Below are positions 51,017 through 61,254 of a DNA stretch of 64,000 nt, piece by piece. The translations under genes and the position numbers were made by a program. The DNA is from Xanthomonas sp. F10 (GTDB lineage Bacteria > Pseudomonadota > Gammaproteobacteria > Xanthomonadales > Xanthomonadaceae). Position 1 is the stretch's first letter; every line of letters begins with the position of its first letter. Under the pieces are notes generated by a model. It saw nothing but the letters and a program-made list of their open reading frames with translations, was not told the DNA's origin and ran no database searches. The stretch is taken from positions 274,363 to 338,362 of the forward strand of contig NZ_JACHNP010000001.1 of assembly GCF_014206815.1 (NCBI RefSeq), given 5' to 3'.

Positions 51017-52285
51017 CTACACCCGGTCAACCTGGTCTGCACCCCACAGTACTGCCGCATCATCCACCATTGCTGAGAATGCATCGGGCCCTTGGCACAC
51101 ATAGGCATTGTCCAGGGCCGCCAATGGCCCCGAAAGCATCTTCCTCGATTCGCAGACATCGATCTGTCGGCTCAATTCGGCGGCAATAGCCTCAGGCGTC
51201 ATCGTCTCCAGCGACACGATGTTTGCATGGCTTGATGACAGATCCTTGTTGGCGAACCGATTAGTAATCACCGACATGCCGAACGCATCCATCTCCAGCG
51301 GCGGATAGCTGGGATGGGGGGAAACCATCAATGAGATTCCGAGCGACGACGTGGAAAGAAGCTCGGCATACTGATCGATCGAAAGTTTGCCCAGCGCCTG
51401 CAGGACGAACGGCCCGAGATCGACATCTGAATCCAGCTCGCCGACCGCAAGAACACGCCAGTCGGCACAGCGTGAGTCTGTCCAACCCCACTTCCTCAAG
51501 CCCTCGCACAAGAGCTCAAACGCATTACGAGGCGTTCCCGGACGCGCGTACGTGAGGATCACGCGCTGGCGTGGCGTCTGCTGGGTTGAACGCACACGCT
51601 CCAGCGACGCTTTCAGTCCATGGTGAAGCACTGGTTCGAACGTCACCGCCCGCCGATAGCCGAATCCTTGGCTCGCGAAATAGTCCCGCAGAAGCGACGT
51701 ATTGAAAATCGCGATATCGCGATCTTTGCGGTACGTGCTCATCGCGAGTGCCGACTGGCTGGACCATGCATAGAATCCCGGCTCATAGTCCTGGATCAGG
51801 TACATCACAGGGCGGTCACTTGCCTGCATCGCCGATTGCCAGGTCGCAAGACGTTGAGCCGAATAAGCGGTCCACCACGCCGTCGCCAACCAATGATCAC
51901 CCGCAGCGACCGGCAACGTCTGCCCATACCTATCATTGAATGCTACGATCTGACGCGGCGCCTCGCTTTCCTCACCACAGTTGACGAGTTGGTGATCCCC
52001 GAACCTCGCCAGCGCCTCGTCGTCGGGTGCCGAATCGACAAGGATGATCCGCGACTCATCGAAGTAGCGGCAGAGTTCACGATAGATGAGGACCGCGGTG
52101 TGGATGCCACCAAAGTAATGCTGCTTGTTGATGGAAGGCAGTATCAAATTAAGCCTACGGCCCTGCCGCTCTTCCGCCCTGGGTTCACAGGGCGTGATCT
52201 CCCCGACGCTCGTGCGCACTGGGTCGGATGCGACGACTGCTGTCCTCAGCCCACGTGCGGCGCGCCGTAGCAAACGATCAAGCAT
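51017..52285 (-). CDS. WsaF-like rhamnosyltransferase (GT4 type)
   Basis: 422 residues. The N-terminal domain shows LNLILPSINKQHYFGGIHTA (about 44-63), characteristic of WsaF-type rhamnosyltransferases. The C-terminal Rossmann half has VILTYARPGTPRN, LAVGELDSDVDLG, the nucleotide-sugar site SLMVSPHPSYPPLEMDAFG and VITNRFANKDLS. The donor would be dTDP-L-rhamnose from rmlBACD. The ATG at 52285 overlaps the upstream GT2 gene by eight bases and is preceded by GGAG. It extends the O-chain, probably together with the GT2 protein. Confidence 0.82.
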   Translation of the reverse strand: MLDRLLRRAARGLRTAVVASDPVRTSVGEITPCEPRAEERQGRRLNLILPSINKQHYFGGIHTAVLIYRELCRYFDESRIILVDSAPDDEALARFGDHQLVNCGEESEAPRQIVAFNDRYGQTLPVAAGDHWLATAWWTAYSAQRLATWQSAMQASDRPVMYLIQDYEPGFYAWSSQSALAMSTYRKDRDIAIFNTSLLRDYFASQGFGYRRAVTFEPVLHHGLKASLERVRSTQQTPRQRVILTYARPGTPRNAFELLCEGLRKWGWTDSRCADWRVLAVGELDSDVDLGPFVLQALGKLSIDQYAELLSTSSLGISLMVSPHPSYPPLEMDAFGMSVITNRFANKDLSSSHANIVSLETMTPEAIAAELSRQIDVCESRKMLSGPLAALDNAYVCQGPDAFSAMVDDAAVLWGADQVDRV

Positions 52286-54122
52286 CTGCCTGCTCTCCTC
52301 GCAGGGCCGGCGACGGCGACATGTAATCCAGGTTCGGGCTGTAGAACGGATCTCCGGATTCACGGTATGGCGAATAGGCCTGCGCCGATCGCACGAAATC
52401 ACTCTCTGGAATTACGCGCGGGTCTCGCGTCTTGGATTCGTGGTGGATAAGGATCGCCTCAGGCACATACACGGTGCGCTTGCCATTCGCCATGGCACGC
52501 AGGCACAGTTCCACGTCGCTACCGCAGACGACGAAGGACTCGTCGAATCCGCCGATGGCATCGAAGTTAGCGCGCGAGATGGCGACACACGCACCCGTCA
52601 CCGCCAGCACTTCGCGGCGCAGAATCGGCGATACGAACAGGTGCTGGTGGTGGATCGGCTGCTGCCCCTTGAACACATGATCGGCCCAGCCCCCCATGCC
52701 AACAACCACGCCCGCATGCTGGATGCTGCCGTCTGCATACAGGAGCAATGCGCCACATGCGCCGACATCCGGCCTGAGCGCATTTTCAACCAAACGTTGC
52801 AGCCAATCCGCTGAAGCGACTTCGGTGTCATTGTTCAGGAATACGAGCACTTCGCCCTCGGCGCTCGCCGCGGCAAGGTTATTGAGCGCAGACCAGTTGA
52901 ACGGCACATCCGCCTGCAGCACGCGAAACCATGGCTCGTTGGACATCGCATCAAGCCATTCGAGCGTGGCAGGATCCTTGGACCCGTTATCGACAACGAT
53001 GATTTCGAAACTCGTGTAATCGGTCCTTCCCTGGATCGACTCGATGCATGGCCGCAACAGATCAAGCCCGTCCCGGGTCGGGATGATGATGCTCGCCTTT
53101 GGCGCATGCTGTGCGTAGGGGTAGCGCACGTCATAACAGAACAAGTGCGGACCGTCCTCTACCTGGGCGCCGGGATAGACCGCATCCACGTGGTACTGAA
53201 TCGCACGCTTGCCCGAATCATGCGCATACGGCTTTGAATCGGCGTTAGCGGCGGTGGAGCCTGCGTGCATGCGCCAGTGATACAGCACGCGCGGAACATG
53301 CCCCACCTTGGCTCCCGCCGCCACGCAACGCAGCACCAAATCGTAGTCCTGCGAACCGTCGCACTCGCTACGCGTCAAGCCCACTTGCCTGATCAGGTCG
53401 TGTTCGAAACTGACCAGGTGTCCCAGGTACATCTGCGCCAGGAACAAGTCGTAGTTCCAATCCGGCTTGAAGTACGGATTACGCAACCGGCCATCCTCAC
53501 CCAACATGTCGTGGTCGGTATAGACGACAGCGCTTCCTGTCTTGATGTGGCAATCCACTACCCCCGCCAACGCGTTGCGGTCGAGCACGTCGTCGTGATC
53601 GAGGAACGTCACCCACCTTCCGCGGGCGGACGCAAGCGCTGCATTGGTGGTGGCCGCGATGCCGGAGCGCGTTTCCGACCGAGTGAGCCGCAGGTTGGGA
53701 ATGCACTTCTTGAACTCGGCCAGTATCCGGCCCACGTGGGGCTCGTTTGACGCATCGTCATGGATACAAATTTCCCAGTTCTGGTAGGTTTGCGCGCGCA
53801 CGCTCTCGATCGCTTCCCTGAGGAATAGCTCGGGCGTATTGCAGACCGGGATGATGACGCTGATCATCCCGCTGTCAGCGGGAACTTCCAGCTGCGGCAA
53901 TGCGGCGTGCCAGCTTTCGTAGGCATCCAAAGACACCTGTGGTGCGGGGGCCGATCCGCCAGAAGCATATGCCGCCATCCGCCTCGCGAAGTGTCGAGGC
54001 CCCTTGACCCCCTCACGAAGACAGGCGCGTACAAGCTGAAAAGGAGATCTCCCTTGCAGACGAGCACGACGCCACGCCCAGAGCAGCGAGCTAAGCAGGG
54101 CGCGAATTTGCCGAACTACCAT
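52278..54122 (-). CDS. Tandem-domain GT2 glycosyltransferase
   Basis: 614 residues with two GT-A family 2 domains. Domain 1 (about 87-300) has SVIIPVCNTPELFLREAIES and the acidic motif FLDHDDVLD (173-181). Domain 2 (about 342-570) has SIIIPTRDGLDLLRPCIESI, VVDNGSKD and FLNNDTEVASADWLQ (429-441). Such fusions often add two linkages of a repeating unit. The N-terminal 80 residues include a basic amphipathic stretch that could attach to the membrane. It lies 133 bases downstream of the methyltransferase gene; that gap has no visible gene. Confidence 0.86.
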   Translation of the reverse strand: MVVRQIRALLSSLLWAWRRARLQGRSPFQLVRACLREGVKGPRHFARRMAAYASGGSAPAPQVSLDAYESWHAALPQLEVPADSGMISVIIPVCNTPELFLREAIESVRAQTYQNWEICIHDDASNEPHVGRILAEFKKCIPNLRLTRSETRSGIAATTNAALASARGRWVTFLDHDDVLDRNALAGVVDCHIKTGSAVVYTDHDMLGEDGRLRNPYFKPDWNYDLFLAQMYLGHLVSFEHDLIRQVGLTRSECDGSQDYDLVLRCVAAGAKVGHVPRVLYHWRMHAGSTAANADSKPYAHDSGKRAIQYHVDAVYPGAQVEDGPHLFCYDVRYPYAQHAPKASIIIPTRDGLDLLRPCIESIQGRTDYTSFEIIVVDNGSKDPATLEWLDAMSNEPWFRVLQADVPFNWSALNNLAAASAEGEVLVFLNNDTEVASADWLQRLVENALRPDVGACGALLLYADGSIQHAGVVVGMGGWADHVFKGQQPIHHQHLFVSPILRREVLAVTGACVAISRANFDAIGGFDESFVVCGSDVELCLRAMANGKRTVYVPEAILIHHESKTRDPRVIPESDFVRSAQAYSPYRESGDPFYSPNLDYMSPSPALRGEQADA

Positions 54123-54255
54123 GAAACCCCCATTTCAACACCTCAAATCAATTAGATGCTTTCCTTAGCCATGAGCAGCCAGGCGTGAGCATCACGGTCG
54201 TTGCCACACACACCACCCGGTCGCACAGTCGCTATCGACTTAGGCTTGAACCTTG

Positions 54256-55863
54256 TTACTGCTGCTGTGTGCTGCCGAGATTGTTGCTGCTGCGCCAGAA
54301 CGCTGCCATCAGCTTGATCTCCAGGCGCGCCTGCAGATCGCGCATCTCCTTTTCAACGGCTTCCCGCAGGGAATCGGAAGTATCGCGCGCAAGCAACGCC
54401 GCCTCGGTCTCTTCGTCCCTGCTACGAATGGCATCCATTGAAGCATTAAGCGCGTCCTTGCTCTCCATCAACTCACGACGAAGCTCATCGACGAATCCCA
54501 AGGCAACTGCATGATCGCGTTCCGACTGAGAAGATTCATTGTTCATCTCGGTGCCAGCAACACTCCGCTCCTCCGCCGCAACAACCGATGGACGATCGGC
54601 TACGAAACTTTCCCGCCCTGTTTCTTCCAGTTGATCCGCCAACGCGATCCGGTCGCGCTCAGCCTCCGCCGCTTTCTGTTCCGTCAACCTCAGCAACTCG
54701 GCCGTTGACTGCCACTCACCCAAAGCGATCCGTAGGTCCTCATCCTTTTGGCGACAGGCATCGACGGCCTGCTTCCAACCTTCAGACGCGTTCAACGCGT
54801 CTTGCTGTGCCCGCTTGAATAGGGCGACAGTTTGCTCCCATTCGTGAGTAATCTCTTTGATCTGGGCCTGTAGATCCGCATTGGCTTCGGCCGTGGCTTT
54901 CCATCCCGCGGTGGCTTTCGCCACATCGGCCTCTGCGGCCTCCAGACGCCGGATCGTCGCGCTCCACTCCCGCGTCGCCACCTCCAGATCCTTCGCATGG
55001 GTGTTGGCAACGTCGGCAGTGGCGGCCCATTCCTGCTCTGAATTGAGCGTACGGAGAGCGAGCTCTCTCAGGCCAGACGCCAACTGCCCCAGCAAGCCCA
55101 CGGCTTGATCATCCGAGGCTCCACGGGTACCCCACCAATCGCGCAATTCCTGGACCTTTTCCTCATCGCGAAGCCCGATGAAGTAGGTCCGATAACAGGG
55201 TCCGACGCAATCGCCAGCGAACACCCGCGTGTTGTAGAGCCTGTCCGCAGCCGTTGAAAGGCCTTCCAGTTCGGGAAACTTCACCTTCATGAAGTGAAGG
55301 CCCATCAGGCTTTCCCACAACGTCGCGCTTCCCTGTGTCAGCACGACGACGTGCAATCCCTGACTTTCCAGCACAGAAACCACTTCGGCGGCATTCACCA
55401 GACCGTAGTCACGATGCTCCTGCAGCCACTCGTAGTCGTCGCTAAAAAGCTCTTTCCAACGATCATTGGCAGCCGCATCTGCCTGAACCACCCACTCTTC
55501 ATCCGTAGGGCAGCCAATCACAACGACATCCCCAGCGACGCGCCCCATTTCCGATACGGCAGCAGCACGCAGCTCGCGAGGAATATGTTCTAGCACATCA
55601 AGTGAGACAACGGCGCCGTATTCGCCTGATTGGAAAGGCAACGCGGTGGCATCGGCCACAATGAAATCCTGCTCATCCCCTTCCACACGTATGTCGGTAT
55701 ACAGCAGTCTTGCTTTCGGTAGAAATTCACCCAGCAACCGTTGCCTGTTCGCACCGACTTCAAGTATCCGGCAATCACCGCGGCCAAGCATGCTCAATAT
55801 CGCAGAAGCCGCGCCGTAGCGCTGGTAGTGATCAAACGCGATGGCTTGGAGATCAACGCCCAT
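54256..55863 (-). CDS. Methyltransferase with long Trp-repeat coiled coil (candidate WbdD-like O-antigen terminator/ruler)
   Basis: 535 residues. A class I SAM-dependent methyltransferase domain covers about 1-235: ILEVGANRQRLLGEF (33-47), then VADATALPF and VVSLDVLEHIPREL (85-98). A long helical region from about 265 to 515 is strongly coiled coil. In it, six Trp residues stand at 279, 300, 321, 342, 363 and 384, exactly 21 residues (three heptads) apart. It ends with a Gln-rich tip. In E. coli O9a, WbdD is a terminator whose coiled coil sets O-antigen length beside Wzm/Wzt. Here the gene overlaps wzt by 11 bases, so a similar ruler role is likely. No kinase domain is evident. The ATG at 55863 starts the methyltransferase domain. 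Confidence 0.75.
   Translation of the reverse strand: MGVDLQAIAFDHYQRYGAASAILSMLGRGDCRILEVGANRQRLLGEFLPKARLLYTDIRVEGDEQDFIVADATALPFQSGEYGAVVSLDVLEHIPRELRAAAVSEMGRVAGDVVVIGCPTDEEWVVQADAAANDRWKELFSDDYEWLQEHRDYGLVNAAEVVSVLESQGLHVVVLTQGSATLWESLMGLHFMKVKFPELEGLSTAADRLYNTRVFAGDCVGPCYRTYFIGLRDEEKVQELRDWWGTRGASDDQAVGLLGQLASGLRELALRTLNSEQEWAATADVANTHAKDLEVATREWSATIRRLEAAEADVAKATAGWKATAEANADLQAQIKEITHEWEQTVALFKRAQQDALNASEGWKQAVDACRQKDEDLRIALGEWQSTAELLRLTEQKAAEAERDRIALADQLEETGRESFVADRPSVVAAEERSVAGTEMNNESSQSERDHAVALGFVDELRRELMESKDALNASMDAIRSRDEETEAALLARDTSDSLREAVEKEMRDLQARLEIKLMAAFWRSSNNLGSTQQQ
54652..55035 (-). repeat. Six 63-base units encoding the 21-residue Trp repeats
   Basis: The units encode residues about 277-404 of the methyltransferase. 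Trp codons recur every 63 bases from 55029 to 54712. A loose consensus per unit is E/G-W-x-x-T-A, an Ala-rich middle and D-L near position 13-14 after the Trp. The DNA units have diverged, so it is an old array maintained at the protein level. Confidence 0.8.
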
Positions 55864-57082
55864 GGACACGCCACTCGTGAGAAATGTAGACGAGCCCCTC
55901 GCTGAAGTACGGCGCAGCGACGGTGAACTCATTTACTGAAGAAAGATAATCCAAGCACACCAGGCCCTTGTCGGTAAAAAGGCCGACATCGATGCGATAT
56001 GTACCTGTCAACAACGGCATGGAAGGAATGTGATACGTAATACCGTGAACTCCACGACCAGAAGGAATATCGACCTGCTCAAGATGCGTATTTGGACCAA
56101 AGATGTGCTGACCATCCAGGCCTTTTATTGCAACACCCAAGAGCAAACCTTCGATCATGTCGTCGTTGACCGCGTACTCGATCTCGACCGTCAAAGGCTC
56201 GAAGGGCGCCAACATGTCGGTAGACATCGTCGTACGTTCGATGTGAGCAGGCACCGAATCCCGCCTTGCCTCGACCTTTTGCGCAACGGCGCTCGTATCG
56301 CCTGATGGAGGCGCCAGCCGTCCCAGTTCGTAATCCCGAAATCTGTCCGCAACAAAACTCGCCTCGCCATGCAATTTTACGCGCCCCTGTTCAAGCCAGA
56401 TGGCGGTCTGACAGAAGCGCTTCACCTGCTCCAGTGAATGCGAAACAAAAAGCACGGTGGCTCCGCGTGCGCGGATCTGCTCGATCCTCGCCAGGCACTT
56501 CATCTGAAAGCGGATATCACCCACAGAAAGCGCCTCGTCGATGATCAGCACGTCAGGCTCGGTGTGAATGGCCACCGAGAAAGCAAGCCGTACGTACATG
56601 CCGCTGGAATAGGTCTTGACCGGGCGGTCGATGAATTCACCGATGTCGGCAAATTCAATGATCTTGTCCAGGCTTTGATCGACTTCCGCGTGCGTCAGGC
56701 CAAGCAGAGACGCACTGAGATAGACGTTCTCACGACCACTGAAATCTGGGTTGAAGCCGGCCCCCAACTCCAACAGTGCCGCAAAACGCCCCCTTATGCG
56801 AACGCTGCCTTTGGTGGGCGAAAGTGTGCCGCACAAAATCTGCAGAAGAGTCGATTTCCCGGCACCGTTACGTCCGATGATGCCGACGGTCTCCCCCCTT
56901 GGCACGAGCAGGGTGACATCCTCGAGCGCACGAAAGTTGTGGGATGCACGATCACCCGACGGACGCAACAACGAGAACAGGCGCTTGAGAGGGTGCCCAT
57001 AGACTGGATAGTCCTTGGTCACTCCACGCATCTCGAGCGCAAGCTTGTTCTCTGGAATTTGGGGAAGCGCAGTACTGGTCAT
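55853..57082 (-). CDS. wzt: O-antigen ABC exporter ATPase Wzt with C-terminal carbohydrate-binding region
   Basis: 409 residues. The ATPase domain has Walker A GRNGAGKST (70-78), the signature YSSGMYVRLAFSVA (158-171) and Walker B VLIIDEALSVGD (178-189). The extra C-terminal domain (about 270-409), with GRGVHGITYHIPSMPLLTG and a beta-rich pattern, resembles the Wzt domain that recognises the modified end of the finished O-chain. It overlaps wzm (ATGA) upstream and the methyltransferase gene downstream. A methyltransferase terminator plus a Wzt binding domain is the standard set for cap-dependent export. Confidence 0.92.
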   Translation of the reverse strand: MTSTALPQIPENKLALEMRGVTKDYPVYGHPLKRLFSLLRPSGDRASHNFRALEDVTLLVPRGETVGIIGRNGAGKSTLLQILCGTLSPTKGSVRIRGRFAALLELGAGFNPDFSGRENVYLSASLLGLTHAEVDQSLDKIIEFADIGEFIDRPVKTYSSGMYVRLAFSVAIHTEPDVLIIDEALSVGDIRFQMKCLARIEQIRARGATVLFVSHSLEQVKRFCQTAIWLEQGRVKLHGEASFVADRFRDYELGRLAPPSGDTSAVAQKVEARRDSVPAHIERTTMSTDMLAPFEPLTVEIEYAVNDDMIEGLLLGVAIKGLDGQHIFGPNTHLEQVDIPSGRGVHGITYHIPSMPLLTGTYRIDVGLFTDKGLVCLDYLSSVNEFTVAAPYFSEGLVYISHEWRVHGR

Positions 57083-57861
57083 AGGACGTCCGCAAAACCT
57101 CGTGATAGGCGCTTGAAAAGCGCATATGCCAGCAGCGCCGCAATGATGGAGATTACAAAATGATTTCCGAGCGCCACCAAATCCAGCGCTTCATGACCCA
57201 GGGTTGCTGCACGCAACTGGCTGATCGGAGTGACCAGGGGATTGAATGCAATAAGACCGGAGACAGACGCCGGCATCGCGCTAGGCGGGAAGAAAATCGG
57301 ACTCAAGAAAAGCAGTACGCTGCTCAGGATGCCGACGAACTGGCCTACGTCGCGAAGATAGACGCCGAATGCTGACAGTATCCAGCCGATCGCGAGAAGC
57401 ATCGGGACCATTTCAAGCAGGATGACGGGCGTCAACAGCGCCTTTGCAGAAGGCGCCTCGGAAAGAAATGTCTGGGCCAGCAGCAGGATGAGCAAGCTAA
57501 TCGCCGCCGTGACCAAGGCCCCGGCCACCTTGACAACCACGAGCATGGGCAGCGGAAAGACCACCTTCTTCACGAAATTCGGCTGACCGACCACCAGCGT
57601 TGGCGAGGTAATGAGAACTTCGGACAGAAACGAGAACGGAATCAACCCCGCGAAGAGCATCAAGGCAAAATCGCCCGAGTTCTGCGCGCCCGCCCATCGG
57701 GCCTTGAAAATACCGCTGAACACCAGCGTGTAGACGCACAGCATCAGGATTGGCAGAAGAACCAGCCAAAGCGCGCCGAGAACCGTCGTTTTATACTTTA
57801 ATGCAAGTTCGCGCGCGAGCAGTTGGCGAAACAAGAAAATCAGATTCGCATGGCTCTGCAT
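57079..57861 (-). CDS. wzm: O-antigen ABC exporter permease Wzm
   Basis: 260 residues with six hydrophobic helices, ABC-2 type. Family pattern: LARELALKYKTTVLGALWLVL near the N-terminus, SPTLVVGQPNFVKKVVFPLP in the first half and GIFLRDVGQFVG-like GVYLRDVGQFVGILSSVLLF in the second. Its ATG overlaps the metB stop by one base (TAATG), so it is translated as part of the metB transcript unless a promoter lies inside metB. It moves lipid-linked O-polysaccharide to the periplasm. Confidence 0.92.
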   Translation of the reverse strand: MQSHANLIFLFRQLLARELALKYKTTVLGALWLVLLPILMLCVYTLVFSGIFKARWAGAQNSGDFALMLFAGLIPFSFLSEVLITSPTLVVGQPNFVKKVVFPLPMLVVVKVAGALVTAAISLLILLLAQTFLSEAPSAKALLTPVILLEMVPMLLAIGWILSAFGVYLRDVGQFVGILSSVLLFLSPIFFPPSAMPASVSGLIAFNPLVTPISQLRAATLGHEALDLVALGNHFVISIIAALLAYALFKRLSRGFADVL

Positions 57862-59057
57862 TACCCTTCATCTCCCGCCAAAGCAGCCTGCAAATCCCCA
57901 CGCAAATCCCCCACATCCTCCACCCCCACGCTCAGCCGCACCAGCGCATCGCTGATGCCGAGCTGCTCGCGCCGCGCGACTGGCACCGAAGCATGGGTCA
58001 TCACCGCGGGGTGGTTGACCAGGCTCTCCACGCCGCCCAGGGACTCGGCCAGGGTGAACAGGCGGGTGCGCTCGCAGAAGCGCTTGGCCGCGTCGAAACC
58101 GCCCTTGAGCACGATCGAGACGATGCCGCCGTAGCCGGTCATCTGCCGGCCGGCCAGGGCGTGCTGCGGGTGCGAGGGCAGGCCCGGGTAGATCACCTTC
58201 TCCACCGCCGGGTGCGTCTCCAGCCACTGCGCCAGCGCCAGGGCGTTGTCGCAGTGCGCGCGCATGCGCAGCGGCAGGGTCTTCAGGCCGCGCAGGGCCA
58301 GGAAGCTGTCGAACGGGCCCTGCACCCCGCCCACCGAGTTCTGCAGGAAGGCCAGTTGCTCGGCCACTTCGGCGTTGTCGCCGACCACGGCCATGCCGCC
58401 GACCATGTCCGAGTGGCCGTTGAGGTACTTGGTCGCCGAATGCACCACGATGTCCGCGCCCAGCGCCAGCGGCCGCTGCAGCAGCGGCGAGGCGAAGGTG
58501 TTGTCGACCACCACCAGCAGGCCGTGCTTGCGCGCGATCGCGGCGATCGCGGCGATATCGACGATCTTCAGCATCGGATTGGTCGGGGTTTCGATCCAGA
58601 CCATTTTGGTGGTCGGGCGGATCGCCGCCTCGAACGCGGCCGGGTCGGTCAGGTCGACGAAGCCGAACTCCAGCGCGGCGGTGCGCTTGCGCACGCGCTC
58701 GAACAGGCGGTAGCTGCCGCCGTACAGGTCGTCCATCGCGATGACGTGGCTGCCGCTGTCCAGCAGTTCGATCACCGTGGCGGTGGCGGCCATGCCGGAG
58801 GCGAAGGCGAAGCCGCGGCTGCCGCCTTCCAGGGCCGCCACGCAGCGCTCGTAGGCGAAGCGGGTCGGGTTGTGGGTGCGCGAGTACTCGAAGCCCTGGT
58901 GCTCGCCCGGGCTGGACTGGGCGTAGGTGGAGGTCGCATAGATCGGCGGCATCACCGCGCCGGTGGACGGGTCCGGGTGCTGTCCGCCATGGATGGCCAG
59001 GGTCGCCAGCGCCAGCGCAGGGCCGTCGCCATGGGGGTTCGACGTGTTGTCCGTCAT
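57861..59057 (-). CDS. metB: Cystathionine gamma-synthase/gamma-lyase (Cys/Met PLP enzyme)
   Basis: PLP enzyme of the trans-sulfuration pathway, 398 residues. Sequence landmarks are YSRTHNPTRFAYERCVAALEGG, FASGMAATATVIELL, the PLP-lysine motif VVHSATKYLNGHSD and SLGGVESLVNHPAVMTH. Sequence alone does not decide between synthase and lyase; with the cystathionine beta-synthase gene upstream, a gamma-lyase role in cysteine formation is plausible. In Xanthomonas this gene is the conserved border of the LPS locus. It lies 84 bases downstream of cbs on the same strand. Confidence 0.92.
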   Translation of the reverse strand: MTDNTSNPHGDGPALALATLAIHGGQHPDPSTGAVMPPIYATSTYAQSSPGEHQGFEYSRTHNPTRFAYERCVAALEGGSRGFAFASGMAATATVIELLDSGSHVIAMDDLYGGSYRLFERVRKRTAALEFGFVDLTDPAAFEAAIRPTTKMVWIETPTNPMLKIVDIAAIAAIARKHGLLVVVDNTFASPLLQRPLALGADIVVHSATKYLNGHSDMVGGMAVVGDNAEVAEQLAFLQNSVGGVQGPFDSFLALRGLKTLPLRMRAHCDNALALAQWLETHPAVEKVIYPGLPSHPQHALAGRQMTGYGGIVSIVLKGGFDAAKRFCERTRLFTLAESLGGVESLVNHPAVMTHASVPVARREQLGISDALVRLSVGVEDVGDLRGDLQAALAGDEG

Positions 59058-59141
59058 GTGGGGTTACCGGAAAAGGGGCGTGATTCTAGCAGCGCGGTCT
59101 GAACGGCCCCATGCAGCGCGGAACCGTCCAGCCCACAGGGA

Positions 59142-60512
<1,371 letters not shown>

Positions 60513-60604
60513 CGGGTCCGAATGCGTCGCGCCGCGGTAGCGGCTGGACCGGGCATTATCCGCGCTCGGGGGTGGAAAGTCAGAGAATGCGCGCGGCACG
60601 GACG

Positions 60605-60628
60605 AAAAAAGCCGCAATCGCGGCTTTT
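60605..60628 (-). terminator. Rho-independent terminator of the DUF465 gene
   Basis: On the minus strand: AAAAGCCGC, a four-base loop, GCGGCTTTTTT. It lies about 75 bases after the DUF465 stop and upstream of the cystathionine beta-synthase start. Confidence 0.85.
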
Positions 60629-60702
60629 CGAGGGGATGACGCGGACGGTGGCAAGCCGACGAGGAGGCCAGCCACCGCCCGCGACAAGGGGGAATAGTAC
60701 GG

Positions 60703-60921
60703 TCAGTGCGGCTTCTGCTCGTAAAGGCGCAGCAGCTTTTCCTTGGCGGCGAGCTTTTCGCGCTTCATCTGCGCCAGGGTGACATCGTCGATCGGCAGCA
60801 CGCCGAGCTCGGCGTCCATGCACTTCTTGTCCAAGGTCTTGTGGCGCTGGTAGAGCTGCTTGAACTCCGGATCGGACTTGATCAACGCGTCGATTTCGGT
60901 CTGCGATTGCCCTTCGAACAT
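60703..60921 (-). CDS. DUF465 (YdcH-like) small protein
   Basis: 72 residues, one long helical hairpin, function unknown. The family core is visible in DALIKSDPEFKQLYQRHKTL and in LAQMKREKLAAKEKLLRLYE. A strong AAGGAGG Shine-Dalgarno lies eight bases before the ATG, which is unusual for this GC-rich genome and suggests high expression. A hairpin with a following T-rich stretch lies in its leader (60951-60980), and its own terminator follows. Confidence 0.88.
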   Translation of the reverse strand: MFEGQSQTEIDALIKSDPEFKQLYQRHKTLDKKCMDAELGVLPIDDVTLAQMKREKLAAKEKLLRLYEQKPH

Positions 60922-60950
60922 AGGAATAGCCTCCTTCAGCTAGAAACAAG

Positions 60951-60980
60951 AACGCCCCGGCCGCTGCGGCACGGGGCGTT
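60951..60980 (-). terminator. Strong hairpin upstream of the DUF465 gene (terminator or attenuator)
   Basis: On the minus strand, AACGCCCC and GGGGCGTT arms with an inner GCCGC/GCGGC pairing, followed by CTTGTTT. It could end the OmpA-like operon upstream or attenuate the DUF465 transcript, starting 30 bases before its ATG. Confidence 0.5.
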
Positions 60981-61254
60981 GCCTGGGAGCGGAAGCGCGC
61001 GAGCCGCCGGCTGCACCGCCGCAACGCCTGGAACCACGGTTCCTGCGACGTCGGACTGCGGTGCGCGCCACTGCGTCATCGGCTCGGACTCCTCCGTTGG
61101 CACCAGGCGGCGGGAGTGCCACCTGGAACACCGACCCTACGCTTCCCTACCGCCGCGGACAAGAGAAGCAAGCCCGCTTTGCCGCATTCAGTTGCTCGGC
61201 GCTCAGGCCCAGGGAAAAACCCCGTTAAACGCCGATGCAAAGGGCACGACGGGC

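Noticed and set aside
54123..54255. Small gene between the GT2 and methyltransferase genes
   Set aside because: Only short frames without ribosome-binding sites; treated as a leader or spacer.
38298..57860. Integrative element or prophage carrying the LPS locus
   Set aside because: Lower GC suggests transfer, but no integrase, transposase, attachment repeats or tRNA border is visible; exchange by homologous recombination between metB and etf is simpler.
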